From Ramlibacter tataouinensis TTB310 (GTDB lineage: Bacteria > Pseudomonadota > Gammaproteobacteria > Burkholderiales > Burkholderiaceae_C): a stretch of 64,000 bases of DNA. Position numbers and translations under genes: made by a program. Below, piece by piece: positions 1 to 10,138 of the stretch (the first letter of the stretch is position 1; each line of letters opens with the position of its first letter). The notes under the pieces were generated by a model. It was given only the letters and a program-made list of their open reading frames with translations, was not told where the DNA came from and did not search any database. Location: the NCBI RefSeq assembly GCF_000215705.1, contig NC_015677.1, forward strand, positions 2,058,001 through 2,122,000. The letters run 5' to 3'.

Positions 1-750
1 ACCCGGCTGGCGGATCGCCTCGGCCACCTTGCGGATGGCTTCCGCGCGCGCCTCGGCGATCGACAGGATGGCGGCGGCCTCGCCCTGGGCCTGGTTGATC
101 TCGGCCTGCTTCTCGCCCTCGGAGCGGGCGATGAAGGCCTCGCGCTCGCCGGTGGCGATGTTGATCTGCTCCTGGCGCCGGCCCTCGGAGGCGGCGATCA
201 GGGCGCGCTTCTCGCGCTCGGCCGTGATCTGCGACTGCATCGCGCGCAGGATCGCCTCGGGCGGGGTCAGGTCCTTGATCTCGTAGCGCAGCACCTTCAC
301 GCCCCAGTTCAGCGCCGCCTCGTCGATGGCGGCCACCACCTGCGCGTTGATCACGTCGCGCTCCTCGAAGGTTTTGTCCAGCTCCAGCTTGCCGATCACG
401 CTGCGCAACGAGGTCTGGGCCAGCTGCGTCACCGCCACGAGGTAGTTGCTGCTGCCGTAGCTGGCGCGCATCGGGTCGGTCACCTGGAAGTACAGGATGC
501 CGTCCACCTGCAGCTGGGTGTTGTCGCGCGTGATGCACACCTGGCTGGGCACGTCCAGCGGGATCTCCTTGAGGCTGTGCTTGTAGGCCACCTTGTCGAT
601 GAAGGGCACCAGGAAGTTCAGGCCGGGTGCCAGCGCGGCGTGGTACTTGCCCAGGCGCTCCACCACCCAGGCGTTCTGCTGCGGCACCACCTTGACGGAC
701 CGCACCACGAAGATGACGGCCACGACGAACAGGACGAGTGCGATTTCCAT
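1..750 (-). CDS. qmcA: SPFH/band-7 stomatin-like membrane protease-associated protein (partial, C-terminus outside window)
   Basis: The first 250 residues are present and the gene runs off the left edge. A single N-terminal membrane anchor (about residues 1-20, MEIALVLFVVAVIFVV) is followed by a band-7/SPFH domain with the typical PQQNAWVVERLGKY opening. After that comes an Ala/Glu/Arg-rich helix with repeated EGE/EARAEA blocks, typical of the stomatin/QmcA coiled coil. Such proteins form membrane-associated oligomers in lipid microdomains and often work with NfeD proteins, and an nfeD-type gene lies 29 nt upstream on the same strand. A GGAGAAG ribosome site precedes the ATG at 750. The family call is firm; assignment to QmcA rather than another stomatin is inferred from length and the NfeD partner. 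Confidence 0.9.
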   Translation of the reverse strand, partial: MEIALVLFVVAVIFVVRSVKVVPQQNAWVVERLGKYHAALAPGLNFLVPFIDKVAYKHSLKEIPLDVPSQVCITRDNTQLQVDGILYFQVTDPMRASYGSSNYLVAVTQLAQTSLRSVIGKLELDKTFEERDVINAQVVAAIDEAALNWGVKVLRYEIKDLTPPEAILRAMQSQITAEREKRALIAASEGRRQEQINIATGEREAFIARSEGEKQAEINQAQGEAAAILSIAEARAEAIRKVAEAIRQPG

Positions 751-779
751 ATGAGCTTCTTCTCCGGTCAATGGGGACT

Positions 780-1205
780 TCAGATCTTCTCGACGATCAG
801 GCGGTTGCCCACCACCTCTTTCACCCGGTGCGGCCCGGTGGCGCCCGGCAGGCCGCCGGCGGGCAGGGCGGTCCAGGTCGCGCCGCGGTAGCGCACCGCC
901 GCCGTGCCGTCGGCCTGCCAGGCGTCGACCTGCACCGTCTCGCCGATGTCCAGGTTGATGTCGCGGTTGGCGGCGGCGGTCGGGCCCTCCGGCCGCCGGC
1001 CCCGGGCGACGTGCCAGGCGGCCACCGCGCCGCCGCCGACCAGCGCGGCGGCGACCAGCTGGGCGGCCAGGGCGCCGCCCGCGTGCGCCGCCAGCGCGCC
1101 GGCGGCCAGGCCGATGGCCAGCATCAGCAGGTAGAACGTGCCGGTCACCAGCTCGACGGCCACGGCCGCGCCGGCCAGCAGCCACCAGACGGTCGATGGG
1201 TCCAT
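780..1205 (-). CDS. NfeD family membrane protein
   Basis: A protein of 141 residues. Two or three hydrophobic helices occupy about residues 5-75 (WWLLAGAAVAVELVTG; LLMLAIGLAAGALAA), followed by a soluble OB-like beta domain (IGETVQVDAW...YRGATWTA...VVGNRLIVEK), the normal short NfeD layout. I start it at the ATG at 1205 because GGAGGAGG lies just upstream; a longer reading to 1286 has no such site. It is the first gene of a two-gene operon with the stomatin-like gene, a pairing known in many bacteria in which NfeD is thought to organise stomatin assemblies. Confidence 0.9.
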   Translation of the reverse strand: MDPSTVWWLLAGAAVAVELVTGTFYLLMLAIGLAAGALAAHAGGALAAQLVAAALVGGGAVAAWHVARGRRPEGPTAAANRDINLDIGETVQVDAWQADGTAAVRYRGATWTALPAGGLPGATGPHRVKEVVGNRLIVEKI

Positions 1206-1339
1206 GCTTCCCTCCTCCTGGGTGTTGTGCGCCGCATTCTGGGCCATCCGGCCGCCGCCCGCCCAGCGTGGCCATCTTATTTGCATACACTTCGCGGCTG
1301 CCTTTTTTATCCGACCTGCCAGGCGAAGAAAGCCCGTCC

Positions 1340-3604
1340 ATGAAATTCCGCTTCCCCATCGTCATCATCGACGAGGACTACCGTTCCGAGAACACCTCCG
1401 GGCTGGGCATCCGCGCCCTGGCCCAGGCGATCGAGGCCGAGGGCATGGAGGTGCTGGGGGCCACCAGCTACGGCGACCTGTCGCAGTTCGCGCAGCAGCA
1501 AAGCCGCGCCAGCGCCTTCATCCTGTCGATCGACGACGAGGAGTTCAGCTCCGGCCCGGACCCGGACCCCGTGGTGGTCAAGCTGCGCAGCTTCATCCAG
1601 GAGGTGCGCCGCAAGAACGCCGACGTGCCGATCTACATCTACGGCGAGACCAAGACCAGCCGGCACCTGCCCAACGACATCCTGCGCGAGCTGCATGGCT
1701 TCATCCACATGTACGAGGACACGCCGGAGTTCATGGCGCGCCACATCATCCGCGAGGCCAAGAGCTACCTGGAGGGCGTGCAGCCCCCGTTCTTCAAGGC
1801 GCTGCTGGACTACGCGGAGGACGGCTCCTACTCCTGGCACTGCCCGGGCCACTCCGGCGGGGTGGCCTTCCTCAAGAGCCCGATCGGCCAGATGTTCCAC
1901 CAGTTCTTCGGCGAGAACATGCTGCGCGCCGACGTGTGCAACGCGGTGGACGAGCTGGGCCAGCTGCTGGACCACACCGGCCCGGTGGCCGCCAGCGAGC
2001 GCAACGCGGCGCGCATCTTCAACGCCGACCACTGCTTCTTCGTGACCAACGGCACCTCCACGTCCAACAAGATGGTCTGGCACCACACGGTTGCGCCGGG
2101 CGACGTGGTGGTGGTGGACCGCAACTGCCACAAGTCCATCCTGCACTCCATCATCATGACAGGGGCCATCCCCGTGTTCATGAAGCCCACGCGCAACCAC
2201 TTCGGCATCATCGGCCCGATCCCGCAGAGTGAATTCGAGCCGGCGGCGATCAAGGCCAAGATCAAGGCCAACCCGCTGCTCCAGGGCGTGGACCCGGACA
2301 CCGTGAAGCCGCGCGTGATGACGCTGACCCAGTCCACCTACGACGGGGTGCTGTACAACACCGAAACCATCAAGAGCATGCTGGACGGCTACGTCGACAC
2401 GCTGCACTTCGACGAGGCCTGGCTGCCGCACGCGGCCTTCCACCCGTTCTACGGCTCCTACCACGCCATGGGCAAGCGGCGCTCGCGGCCCAAGGAGTCG
2501 CTGACCTTCGCCACCCAATCCACACACAAGCTGCTGGCAGGCATCAGCCAGGCCAGCCACGTGCTGGTGCAGGACTCGGCCAACCGCAAGCTGGACAGGC
2601 ACCTGTTCAACGAGGCCTACCTGATGCACACCTCGACCAGCCCTCAGTACAGCATCATCGCCAGCTGCGACGTGGCGGCCGCCATGATGGAGCCGCCCGG
2701 CGGCACGGCCCTGGTGGAGGAGAGCATCCTGGAGGCGCTGGACTTCCGCCGCGCCATGCGCAAGGTCGACCAGGAGTACGGCAAGGACTGGTGGTTCAAG
2801 GTCTGGGGCCCGGACAAGCTGGCCGAGGAGGGCATAGGCCGCGCCGACGACTGGGTCATCAAGGGCGAGGCGCGCACCGCCAAGTGGCACGGCTTCGGCA
2901 ACCTGGCCGAGGGCTTCAACATGCTGGACCCGATCAAGTCCACCATCGTCACGCCCGGCCTGGACCTGAACGGCAAGTTCGCCAAGACCGGCATCCCGGC
3001 GTCCATCGTCACCCGGTTTCTGGCCGAGCACGGGATCATCGTGGAGAAGACCGGCCTGTACAGCTTCTTCATCATGTTCACCATCGGCATCACCAAGGGC
3101 CGCTGGAACACGCTGCTGACGGCGCTGCAGCAGTTCAAGGACGACTACGCGCGCAACCAGCCGATGTGGCGCATCCTGCCGGAGTTCTGCCAGGCCTACC
3201 CGCGCTACGAACGCATGGGACTGGCCGACCTGTGCCAGCACGTGCACGAGCTGTACGCCAAGTACGACATCGCGCGGCTGACCACGGAGATGTACCTGTC
3301 GGACCTGACGCCCGCCATGAAGCCCAGCGATGCCTTCGCGCACATCGCCCACCGCAAGACCGAGCGGGTGGAGATCGACCAGCTCGAAGGGCGCATCACG
3401 ACCAGCCTGGTCACGCCTTATCCGCCGGGCATCCCGCTGCTGATCCCGGGCGAGGTGTTCAACAGGAAGATCGTCGACTACCTCAAGTTCTCGCGCGAGT
3501 TCAACGCGCAGTGCCCGGGCTTCGAGACCGACATCCACGGCCTGGTGGAGGAGCTGGGCAGCGACGGCCAGCCGCGCTACTTCGCCGACTGCGTCAAGGA
3601 TTGA
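1340..3604 (+). CDS. Arg/Lys/Orn decarboxylase, PLP-dependent, inducible type
   Basis: A protein of 754 residues, the length of E. coli biodegradative arginine decarboxylase AdiA. An N-terminal receiver-like wing domain (about 1-130) precedes the aminotransferase-fold catalytic core and a C-terminal domain. The Schiff-base Lys is about residue 397 in STHKLLAG. Other family marks are the SYSWHCPGHSGG block, the NGTSTSNK phosphate-binding stretch and HFDEAW. The enzyme removes CO2 from a basic amino acid, consuming a proton and producing a polyamine. It stands alone, without a cognate antiporter gene nearby, so acid resistance and polyamine supply are both possible. The ATG at 1340 is chosen because the upstream reading to 1196 is low-quality sequence. 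Substrate among Arg, Lys and Orn cannot be settled by eye. Confidence 0.93.
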   Translation: MKFRFPIVIIDEDYRSENTSGLGIRALAQAIEAEGMEVLGATSYGDLSQFAQQQSRASAFILSIDDEEFSSGPDPDPVVVKLRSFIQEVRRKNADVPIYIYGETKTSRHLPNDILRELHGFIHMYEDTPEFMARHIIREAKSYLEGVQPPFFKALLDYAEDGSYSWHCPGHSGGVAFLKSPIGQMFHQFFGENMLRADVCNAVDELGQLLDHTGPVAASERNAARIFNADHCFFVTNGTSTSNKMVWHHTVAPGDVVVVDRNCHKSILHSIIMTGAIPVFMKPTRNHFGIIGPIPQSEFEPAAIKAKIKANPLLQGVDPDTVKPRVMTLTQSTYDGVLYNTETIKSMLDGYVDTLHFDEAWLPHAAFHPFYGSYHAMGKRRSRPKESLTFATQSTHKLLAGISQASHVLVQDSANRKLDRHLFNEAYLMHTSTSPQYSIIASCDVAAAMMEPPGGTALVEESILEALDFRRAMRKVDQEYGKDWWFKVWGPDKLAEEGIGRADDWVIKGEARTAKWHGFGNLAEGFNMLDPIKSTIVTPGLDLNGKFAKTGIPASIVTRFLAEHGIIVEKTGLYSFFIMFTIGITKGRWNTLLTALQQFKDDYARNQPMWRILPEFCQAYPRYERMGLADLCQHVHELYAKYDIARLTTEMYLSDLTPAMKPSDAFAHIAHRKTERVEIDQLEGRITTSLVTPYPPGIPLLIPGEVFNRKIVDYLKFSREFNAQCPGFETDIHGLVEELGSDGQPRYFADCVKD

Positions 3605-3710
3605 TCAGGCCGGCCGGTCGGGCCGCACGCACAGGAAGCGGCCTCGAACCGCCCGTGGCCGGCCCACAGCTCGCCGTCCACGGGCCGGGGCACTCGACCT
3701 GCCAGGCGGG

Positions 3711-4505
3711 CTAACCGCCGGCGGGCTCGGCGATGCCGCCCACGACCTGGCTGAAGCCGCCGTCCACGTAAGTGATCTCGGCGCTCACGCCGCCGGCCAG
3801 GTCGCTCAGCAGGAAGGCCGCCACGTTGCCCACGTCCTCGATGGTCACGTTGCGGCGGATCGGCGAGGCCTCGGCCACCACCGACAGGATCTTGCCGAAG
3901 CCCTTGATGCCGCTGGCCGCCAGCGTCTTGATCGGGCCGGCGCTGATGCCGTTGACCCGGATGCCCTGGGGGCCCAGCGATTCGGCCAGGTAGCGCACCG
4001 ACGCCTCCAGCGAGGCCTTGGCCAGGCCCATGGTGTTGTAGTTGGGCACGGTGCGGATGGCACCCAGGTAGGTCAGCGTCAGCAGGGCCGAGCGGTCATT
4101 CAGCAGGGGCAGGGCCGCCTTGGCCATGGCCGGGAAGCTGTAGGCGCTGATGTCGTGGGCGATGCGGAACGCCTCGCGCGACAGCCCGTCCAAGAAGTCG
4201 CCGGCGATGGCCTCGCGCGGCGCGTAGCCGATGGCGTGCACGAAACCGTCGAACTTCGGCCAATGGGCCGACAGGTCGGTGAAGAGCCTGGCGATCTGGG
4301 CGTCGTCGCCCACGTCGCAGTCGAACACCAGCTTGGAGCCGAAATCGGCGGCGAATTCGGTGATGCGGTCCTTGAAGCGCTCGCCCACGTAGCTGAAGGC
4401 CAGCTCCGCGCCCTGCGCGTGGCAGGCCTTGGCGATGCCGTAGGCGATGGATCGGTTGGACAGCACGCCCGTGATCAACAATTTCTTGCCAGACAGAAAA
4501 CCCAT
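3711..4505 (-). CDS. fabI: Enoyl-[acyl-carrier-protein] reductase (NADH), FabI
   Basis: A protein of 264 residues with the FabI-type short-chain dehydrogenase fold: [21 protein letters not shown] at the N-terminus (the atypical FabI nucleotide-binding loop), [13 protein letters not shown], and the catalytic Tyr/Lys pair in the [17 protein letters not shown] region. It catalyses the last reduction of each fatty-acid elongation round in the cytoplasm and is the target of triclosan-type inhibitors. It is divergent from yejA with only 37 nt between the two start codons. The ATG at 4505 matches the conserved FabI N-terminus; the 13-residue extension to 4544 has no homology. Convergent with the decarboxylase across 106 nt that contain GC-rich inverted repeats but no T-tract. 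Confidence 0.97.
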   Translation of the reverse strand: MGFLSGKKLLITGVLSNRSIAYGIAKACHAQGAELAFSYVGERFKDRITEFAADFGSKLVFDCDVGDDAQIARLFTDLSAHWPKFDGFVHAIGYAPREAIAGDFLDGLSREAFRIAHDISAYSFPAMAKAALPLLNDRSALLTLTYLGAIRTVPNYNTMGLAKASLEASVRYLAESLGPQGIRVNGISAGPIKTLAASGIKGFGKILSVVAEASPIRRNVTIEDVGNVAAFLLSDLAGGVSAEITYVDGGFSQVVGGIAEPAGG

Positions 4506-4542
4506 GATGTTTGACGGTGAAAAAAGTCGGCAGAATTGTCGC

Positions 4543-6357
4543 ATGCGAGGTCTGCTGTTCGCGCTGGTCGGCGCCCTGGCCCCGGCCGCCTGGGCCGCCC
4601 ATGGCTATGCCATCTGGGGCGACATGAAGTATCCGGCCGATTTTTCGCACTTCGCCTACGTGAACCCCGCTGCTCCCAAGGGGGGCGAGCTGCGGCTGGT
4701 GAGCAACCTGCGGGTGTCCACTTTCGACAAGTACAACCCGTTCACCATCAAGGGCAACGCGCCCGCGTATCTCTCGGGCCTGCTGTTCGACAGCCTGCTG
4801 TCGGGGGCGCTGGACGAGGTCGGCGCCGGCTACGGCCTGCTGGCCGAAGACGTGGAAGTGGCCCCGGACGGCCTGTCGGCCACCTTCCGCCTGCGGCGCG
4901 AGGCGCGCTTCCACAACGGCGAGCCGGTGCTGGCCGCCGACGTCAAGCACACCTTCGACACCCTGCTGGGGCCCTACACCTCGCCGGCCTACAAGACCGC
5001 GCTGGAGGACCTGGACGGGCTGGACGTGGTGGACGAGCGCACCGTGCGCTTCCGCTTCAAGCGCCTGAACCGCGAGATGCCGCTGACCGTGGGCGGCTTT
5101 CCCATCTTCAGCCGCCAGTGGGGCATGGATAACGGCAAGGCCAAGCGCTTCGACGAGGTGGTGATGGACATCCCCATCGGCAGCGGCCCGTACAAGATCG
5201 GCCCGGTGCGCTTCGGCAAGGACATCACCTACGTGCGCGACGCCAGCTACTGGGCGCGCGACCTGAACGTGCGCCGCGGCAGCGCCAACTTCGACCGCAT
5301 CACGGTGAAGATCTACCGGGACAACACGGCCCGGCTGGAGGCGCTCAAGGCCGGCGAGTTCGACCTGATGCGGTTCTTCTCGGCCGGCGACTGGGCGCGC
5401 CGGGTGGACGGCAAGCGCTTCAAGACCGGCGAGCTGGTCAAGGGCGAGTTCAAGCACCGGCTGCCGGCCGGCTTCCAGAGCTACGTGCTCAACACCCGCC
5501 ACCCCAAGCTGCGGGATGCGCGCGTGCGGCAGGCGCTGGGCCTGGCCATGGACTACGAGTGGATGAACCGGCAGATGTTCTACAACTCGTACCAGCGGGT
5601 GAAGGGCCTGTTTATGAACACGGACTGCGAGGCCACCGGCATGCCCGGCCCCGAGGAACTGGCATTGCTGGAGCCCTGGCGCGGCCAGATCCCCGATGCC
5701 GCCTTCGGCCCCATGGTCGTGCCGCCGCGTACCGACGGCGAGAGCACGCTGCGCGACAACCTGCTCAAGGCGCGCGACCTGCTGCGCCAGGCCGGCTGGC
5801 AGGTGCGCGATGGCGCGCTGCGCAACGTCCAGGGCGAGCCACTGGTGCTGGAGTACCTGGACAGCAACGAGTCCGGCGCGCGCGTGGTCACGCCCTGGGC
5901 GCGCAACCTGGAGAAGCTGGGCATCCAGCTGGTGTTCCGACCGGTGGACTTCGCGCTGTACCAGCAGCGCCTGCAGAAGTTCCAGTTCGAGATCACGACC
6001 CTGGCCTACCCGGGCACCCACACGCCGGGGCAGGAGTACGTGGACCTGTTCGGCAGCAAGGCGGCCGACACCGAGAACTCCGGCAACCTGACCGGCGTCA
6101 AGAACCCGGCGCTGGACGACCTGCTGGCCCGGATGACCGGCGCCTCCACCCGCCAGGAGCTGGTGCCGGCCTGCCGCGCGCTGGAGCGGGTCGTCGCCCA
6201 CATGCACCTCATGGTCCCGCAGTGGACGGCCGGCACCCACCGCATCGCCTACAACGCCTGGCGGCTGCAGCCCACGGCCTCCATGCCGCCCTATGCCCAG
6301 GGCGAGGCCTGGGCCATCGACACCTGGTGGGCCCGTCCGGGGCCGCCGGCCCACTGA
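4543..6357 (+). CDS. yejA: Oligopeptide ABC transporter substrate-binding protein, YejA-like
   Basis: A protein of 604 residues in the SBP_bac_5 family. A cleavable signal peptide ([18 protein letters not shown], cut before AHGYA) is followed by the YejA-type opening [12 protein letters not shown] and [12 protein letters not shown]. The rest is the bilobal solute-binding fold with a C-terminal [15 protein letters not shown] ending. It works in the periplasm, delivering peptides to the permeases encoded downstream. The ATG at 4543 gives a perfect signal peptide; starting at 4447 would add residues that overlap fabI antisense. The gene ends 7 nt before yejB, so the four transporter genes form one operon. 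Natural substrates of Yej systems include oligopeptides and microcin C-type compounds in enterics; here the substrate is unproven. Confidence 0.93.
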   Translation: MRGLLFALVGALAPAAWAAHGYAIWGDMKYPADFSHFAYVNPAAPKGGELRLVSNLRVSTFDKYNPFTIKGNAPAYLSGLLFDSLLSGALDEVGAGYGLLAEDVEVAPDGLSATFRLRREARFHNGEPVLAADVKHTFDTLLGPYTSPAYKTALEDLDGLDVVDERTVRFRFKRLNREMPLTVGGFPIFSRQWGMDNGKAKRFDEVVMDIPIGSGPYKIGPVRFGKDITYVRDASYWARDLNVRRGSANFDRITVKIYRDNTARLEALKAGEFDLMRFFSAGDWARRVDGKRFKTGELVKGEFKHRLPAGFQSYVLNTRHPKLRDARVRQALGLAMDYEWMNRQMFYNSYQRVKGLFMNTDCEATGMPGPEELALLEPWRGQIPDAAFGPMVVPPRTDGESTLRDNLLKARDLLRQAGWQVRDGALRNVQGEPLVLEYLDSNESGARVVTPWARNLEKLGIQLVFRPVDFALYQQRLQKFQFEITTLAYPGTHTPGQEYVDLFGSKAADTENSGNLTGVKNPALDDLLARMTGASTRQELVPACRALERVVAHMHLMVPQWTAGTHRIAYNAWRLQPTASMPPYAQGEAWAIDTWWARPGPPAH

Positions 6358-6364
6358 AATCGCC

Positions 6365-7387
6365 GTGGCCTCGTACATCCTCAAGCGCCTGCTGCTGATG
6401 CTGCCCACGCTGCTGGGCGTGCTGCTCATCACCTTCGTCGTCACGCAGTTCGTGCCCGGCGGCCCGGTGGAGCAGTACCTGGCGGAGTCGCGCGCGGGCA
6501 CGGGCGGGGAGGGCGGCGCCTTGACCTACCGCGGCGACCAGGGCGTGGACCCCAAGCGCATCGAGCAGATCAAGGCCCTGTACGGCTTCGACAAGCCGCC
6601 GCACGAGCGCTTCCTGCAGATGCTGGGGCAGTACGCCCGCTTCGACCTGGGCCGCAGCTTCTTCCAGAACAAGGACGTGTGGCTGCTGATCCGCGAGAAG
6701 CTGCCGGTCTCCATCACGCTGGGCCTGTGGACCTTCTTCATCAGCTACCTGATCGCCGTGCCGCTGGGCGTGTCCAAGGCGGTTCGCGCCGGTTCGCGCT
6801 TCGACCTGGCGACCACGCTGCTGGTGCTGGTGGGCTACGCCATCCCGGGCTTCGTGCTGGGGGTGGCGCTGCTGGTGGTGTTCGGCGGCCAGCTGCAGTG
6901 GTTCCCCCTGCGCGGACTGACCTCCGGCAACTGGGACGAGCTGAGCCTGGGCGGCAAGGTCGTCGACTACCTCTGGCACATCACGCTGCCGGTCACGGCC
7001 ATGGTGGTGGGCAGCTTCGCCGTGACCACCATGCTGACCAAGAACTCCTTCCTGGAGGAGATCCGCAAGCAGTACGTGCTGACGGCCCGCGCCAAGGGCC
7101 TGGGCGAGCGGCGGGTGCTGTGGAAGCACGTGTTCCGCAATGCGCTGATGCCCATCATCGCGGGCTTTCCCGCTGCCTTCCTGGGCGCCTTTTTCACCGG
7201 CTCGCTGCTGATCGAGACCCTGTTCTCGCTGGACGGGCTGGGCCTGCTGAGCTACGAGAGCGTGATCCGGCGCGACTACCCGGTGGTGCTGGGCACGCTG
7301 TACCTGTTCACGCTGATCGGGCTCGTCACCAAGCTGATGAGTGACCTCATGTACGTCTGGGTGGACCCGCGTGTCAAGTTCGACTAG
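6365..7387 (+). CDS. yejB: Peptide ABC transporter permease, YejB-like
   Basis: A protein of 340 residues starting at GTG 6365 (VASYILKRLLLMLPTLLGV), 7 nt after yejA. Six hydrophobic segments and the binding-protein-dependent transport motif (TARAKGLGERRVLWKHVFRNALMPI, the EAA loop that docks on the ATPase) are visible. The N-terminal KRLLLMLPTLLGVLLITF and FVPGGPVEQ are typical of YejB/DppB/OppB permeases. It forms the inner-membrane channel with the next gene. The downstream permease start overlaps its 3' end, indicating translational coupling. Confidence 0.93.
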   Translation: MASYILKRLLLMLPTLLGVLLITFVVTQFVPGGPVEQYLAESRAGTGGEGGALTYRGDQGVDPKRIEQIKALYGFDKPPHERFLQMLGQYARFDLGRSFFQNKDVWLLIREKLPVSITLGLWTFFISYLIAVPLGVSKAVRAGSRFDLATTLLVLVGYAIPGFVLGVALLVVFGGQLQWFPLRGLTSGNWDELSLGGKVVDYLWHITLPVTAMVVGSFAVTTMLTKNSFLEEIRKQYVLTARAKGLGERRVLWKHVFRNALMPIIAGFPAAFLGAFFTGSLLIETLFSLDGLGLLSYESVIRRDYPVVLGTLYLFTLIGLVTKLMSDLMYVWVDPRVKFD

Positions 7388-8504
7388 CCCTGAGCTCCTG
7401 GCCGACCCGTCGGCTGCCGGCCAGACACAGGGTGCGGGCGCGGCCGCCATGCCGCCGCCGGCTGGCCTGGCCTTGCCGGAGCATGTCTCGCCCGGCCGGC
7501 GCGCTTGGCGCAGGTTCAGGCGCAACCGGCTGGGCTTCGGCAGCCTGGTGGTCTTCGTCACCCTGGTGGTCCTCAGCCTGTTCGCCGAGGTGCTCTCCAA
7601 CGACAAGCCGCTGGTGGTGCGCTACGAGGGGCAGTTCTACTTCCCGCTGGTGAACCGCTATCCCGAGACCACTTTCGGCGGCGACTTCCTGACCGAGACC
7701 GACTTCCTGGACCCCTTTATCCGCAAGCAGCTGGCCAGGGACGGCAACTGGGCGATCTACCCGCCCAACCCCTACGGCCCGAAAACCCTGAACTATTTCG
7801 CCAAGGAGCCCAACCCGTCGCGGCCCACGCGCCACAACCTGCTGGGCACCGACGACCGCGGCCGCGACATGCTGGCCCAGCTGGTCTACGGCTTCCGCCT
7901 GAGCGTGCTGTTCGCCCTGGCGCTGACGGCCGTCGGCGTGGTGATCGGGGTGGTGACGGGCGCCATCCAGGGCTTCTTCGCGGGCAAGACCGACCTGGCG
8001 TTCCAGCGCTTCATCGAGATCTGGGATTCCATGCCGGAGCTGTACCTGCTGATCATCTTCAGCGCCATCTTCGCGCCCAGCGTGGCCCTGCTGCTGATCC
8101 TGCTGTCGCTGTTCGGCTGGATGGGGCTGTCCAACTACGTGCGGGCCGAGTTCCTGCGCAACCGGCAGATGGACTACGTGCGCGCCGCCCGGGCCCTGGG
8201 CGTGGGCAACGGCCGGATCATGTGGAAGCACATCCTGCCCAACAGCATGACCCCGGTGATCACCTTCCTGCCGTTCCGCATGAGCGCGGCCATCCTGGCG
8301 CTGACCTCGCTGGACTTCCTGGGCTTGGGCGTGCCGCCGGGCACGCCTTCGCTGGGCGAGCTGCTGAGCCAGGGCAAGAACAACATCGACGCCTGGTGGA
8401 TCTCGCTGTCCACCTTCGCCGTGCTGGTGGTCACGCTGCTGCTGCTGACCTTCATGGGCGACGCGCTGCGGGATGCGCTGGATCCTCGGAAGGCAGACGC
8501 ATGA
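7371..8504 (+). CDS. yejE: Peptide ABC transporter permease, YejE-like
   Basis: A protein of about 377 residues if started at GTG 7371, which overlaps the end of yejB. GTG 7341 and ATG 7449 are alternative starts and the N-terminal 25 residues are not conserved-looking. YejE features follow: RRFRRNRLGFGSLVVF membrane entry, a long periplasmic loop (LSNDKPLVVRYEGQFYFP...), the HNLLGTDDRGRDMLAQLVYGFR motif, and the EAA loop (RAARALGVGNGRIMWKHILPN). It is the second half of the transmembrane pore of the importer. The stop overlaps the ATG of the ATPase gene (ATGA), so expression is coupled. Confidence 0.92.
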   Translation: MSSSTSPELLADPSAAGQTQGAGAAAMPPPAGLALPEHVSPGRRAWRRFRRNRLGFGSLVVFVTLVVLSLFAEVLSNDKPLVVRYEGQFYFPLVNRYPETTFGGDFLTETDFLDPFIRKQLARDGNWAIYPPNPYGPKTLNYFAKEPNPSRPTRHNLLGTDDRGRDMLAQLVYGFRLSVLFALALTAVGVVIGVVTGAIQGFFAGKTDLAFQRFIEIWDSMPELYLLIIFSAIFAPSVALLLILLSLFGWMGLSNYVRAEFLRNRQMDYVRAARALGVGNGRIMWKHILPNSMTPVITFLPFRMSAAILALTSLDFLGLGVPPGTPSLGELLSQGKNNIDAWWISLSTFAVLVVTLLLLTFMGDALRDALDPRKADA

Positions 8505-10126
8505 GTGGGCGGGAGGAAGGCCTGGCCCCGCTGCTCGAGGTCAGCAACCTGCGCGTGGCCTTCGGCGGCAAGGAGGTGGTGCACGGCGTGAGCTTCGCCA
8601 TCGCCCCGGGCGAGAAGCTGGCCCTGGTGGGCGAGTCCGGCTCCGGCAAGACGGTGACGGCGCTGTCGCTGCTGCGGCTGGCCCAAGGCGCTCGGCTGGG
8701 CGGTTCCGCCCGCCTTCTCGGTTCGGACCCCGCCGCCGGCAGGCGCGACCTGCTGGCGATGTCCGAGCGGGAGCTGCTGGGCGTGAGGGGCCGGGAGATC
8801 GCCATGATCTTCCAGGAGCCGATGACGGCGCTCAACCCGGTCTACACCGTGGGCGACCAGATCGCCGAGGTGCTGCGGCTCAAGCAGGGCCTGTCGGCGC
8901 GCCAGGCCTGGGACGGCGCGGTGGAGGCCCTGGCCGCCACCGGCGTGCCCGAGCCGCAGCGCCGCGCCCGGGCCTTTCCGCACCAGCTCTCCGGCGGCCA
9001 GCGCCAGCGCGCCATGATCGCCATGGCCCTGGCCTGCCGGCCGCGGCTGCTGCTGGCCGACGAGCCCACCACCGCGCTGGACGTGACGCTGCGCCAGCAG
9101 ATCCTGGAGCTGCTGGCGCAGCTGCAGCGCCAGACCGGGATGGCCGTGCTGATGATCACGCACGACCTGAACCTGGTGCGCAAGTTCGCCGACCGGGTGG
9201 CGGTGATGGAGAACGGGCACCTGGTGGAACACGGCGCGGTGCAGGCCGTGTTCGGCCAGCCGCGGCATCCCTACACCCGCAAGCTGATCGACAGCCGTCC
9301 GGAACGCGAGCTGCAGGAAGGCCCACCCGAGGGTGAACCGGTGATGCGGGCCCGGGAGGTGCGGGTGAGCTACCCGGTACCGCTGGCCGGCATCCGCGGC
9401 TGGTTCCGCCGCGGCGAGTTCGTGGCGGTGCACGGGGCGGCGTTCGCCATCCCGCCGGGCCGCACCCTGGGCGTGGTGGGCGAGTCCGGCTCCGGCAAGT
9501 CCACACTGGCCCTGGCGGCCCTGGGCCTGGTGCCGCACCGGGGCACACTGGAGGTGGCGGGTGGGCACTGGCAGCGCGGCACGGCGGCCAGCCGGCCGCT
9601 GCGCCGGCAGATCCAGGTGGTGTTCCAGGACCCGTTCTCCTCCCTGTCGCCGCGCATGACCGTGGAGGAGATCGTGGGCGAGGGCCTGCTGGTGCACGAA
9701 CCCGGCCTGGACCTGGCGCAACGCCGCGAGCGGGTGGTGCGGGCGCTGGGCGACGTGGGCCTGACCGAGCAGCTCTTTCCCGGCCTGCTGGCGCGCTACC
9801 CGCACGAGTTCTCCGGCGGCCAGCGCCAGCGCCTGGCGATCGCCCGGGCGCTGATCGTGGAGCCGCGCCTGCTGGTGCTGGACGAGCCGACCAGCGCGCT
9901 GGACGTGACCATCCAGAAGCAGGTGCTGCGCCTGCTGCAGCGGCTGCAGCGCGAGCGGGGCCTGAGCTACCTGCTGATCACCCACGACATCGAGGTCATC
10001 CACGCCATGGCGCACGACGTGGTGGTGATGAAGGAGGGCCGCATCGTCGAAGCCGGCACGGCCCAGCAGGTGCTGGGCCAGCCGCAGGACCCGTACACCC
10101 AGGCGCTGATCGCGGCCGCCGTCTGA
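8501..10126 (+). CDS. yejF: Dual-domain peptide ABC transporter ATP-binding protein, YejF-like
   Basis: A protein of 541 residues with two complete ABC ATPase domains in tandem. Walker A GESGSGKT occurs at about residues 43-50 and GESGSGKS at about 327-334. The signature LSGGQRQR/FSGGQRQR and the Walker B LLADEPTTALD/LVLDEPTSALD are all intact. The C-terminal parts of both halves carry the oligopeptide-binding-type extension (RHPYTRKL; QDPYTQAL). It powers uptake through YejB/YejE, and the fused two-domain form replaces separate DppD/DppF-type subunits. Started at ATG 8501, overlapping the yejE stop by 4 nt. Confidence 0.94.
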   Translation: MSGREEGLAPLLEVSNLRVAFGGKEVVHGVSFAIAPGEKLALVGESGSGKTVTALSLLRLAQGARLGGSARLLGSDPAAGRRDLLAMSERELLGVRGREIAMIFQEPMTALNPVYTVGDQIAEVLRLKQGLSARQAWDGAVEALAATGVPEPQRRARAFPHQLSGGQRQRAMIAMALACRPRLLLADEPTTALDVTLRQQILELLAQLQRQTGMAVLMITHDLNLVRKFADRVAVMENGHLVEHGAVQAVFGQPRHPYTRKLIDSRPERELQEGPPEGEPVMRAREVRVSYPVPLAGIRGWFRRGEFVAVHGAAFAIPPGRTLGVVGESGSGKSTLALAALGLVPHRGTLEVAGGHWQRGTAASRPLRRQIQVVFQDPFSSLSPRMTVEEIVGEGLLVHEPGLDLAQRRERVVRALGDVGLTEQLFPGLLARYPHEFSGGQRQRLAIARALIVEPRLLVLDEPTSALDVTIQKQVLRLLQRLQRERGLSYLLITHDIEVIHAMAHDVVVMKEGRIVEAGTAQQVLGQPQDPYTQALIAAAV

Positions 10127-10138
10127 ACCCTGCAGGCC

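Noticed and set aside
1281..1310. TTGCAT-18-TTTTAT as decarboxylase promoter
   Set aside because: The -10 matches only 4 of 6 positions and lies in a T-run; too weak to list as a feature.
1307..3538. A 743-codon frame opposite the decarboxylase
   Set aside because: Antisense shadow with no recognisable domain.
3605..3710. GC-rich inverted repeats between the decarboxylase and fabI as a terminator
   Set aside because: Stem arms such as CCGGCCC/GGGCCGG are far apart and no T-tract follows on either strand.
4447..4542. Upstream extension of yejA (start at 4447)
   Set aside because: It overlaps fabI antisense and would bury the signal peptide that begins at 4543.
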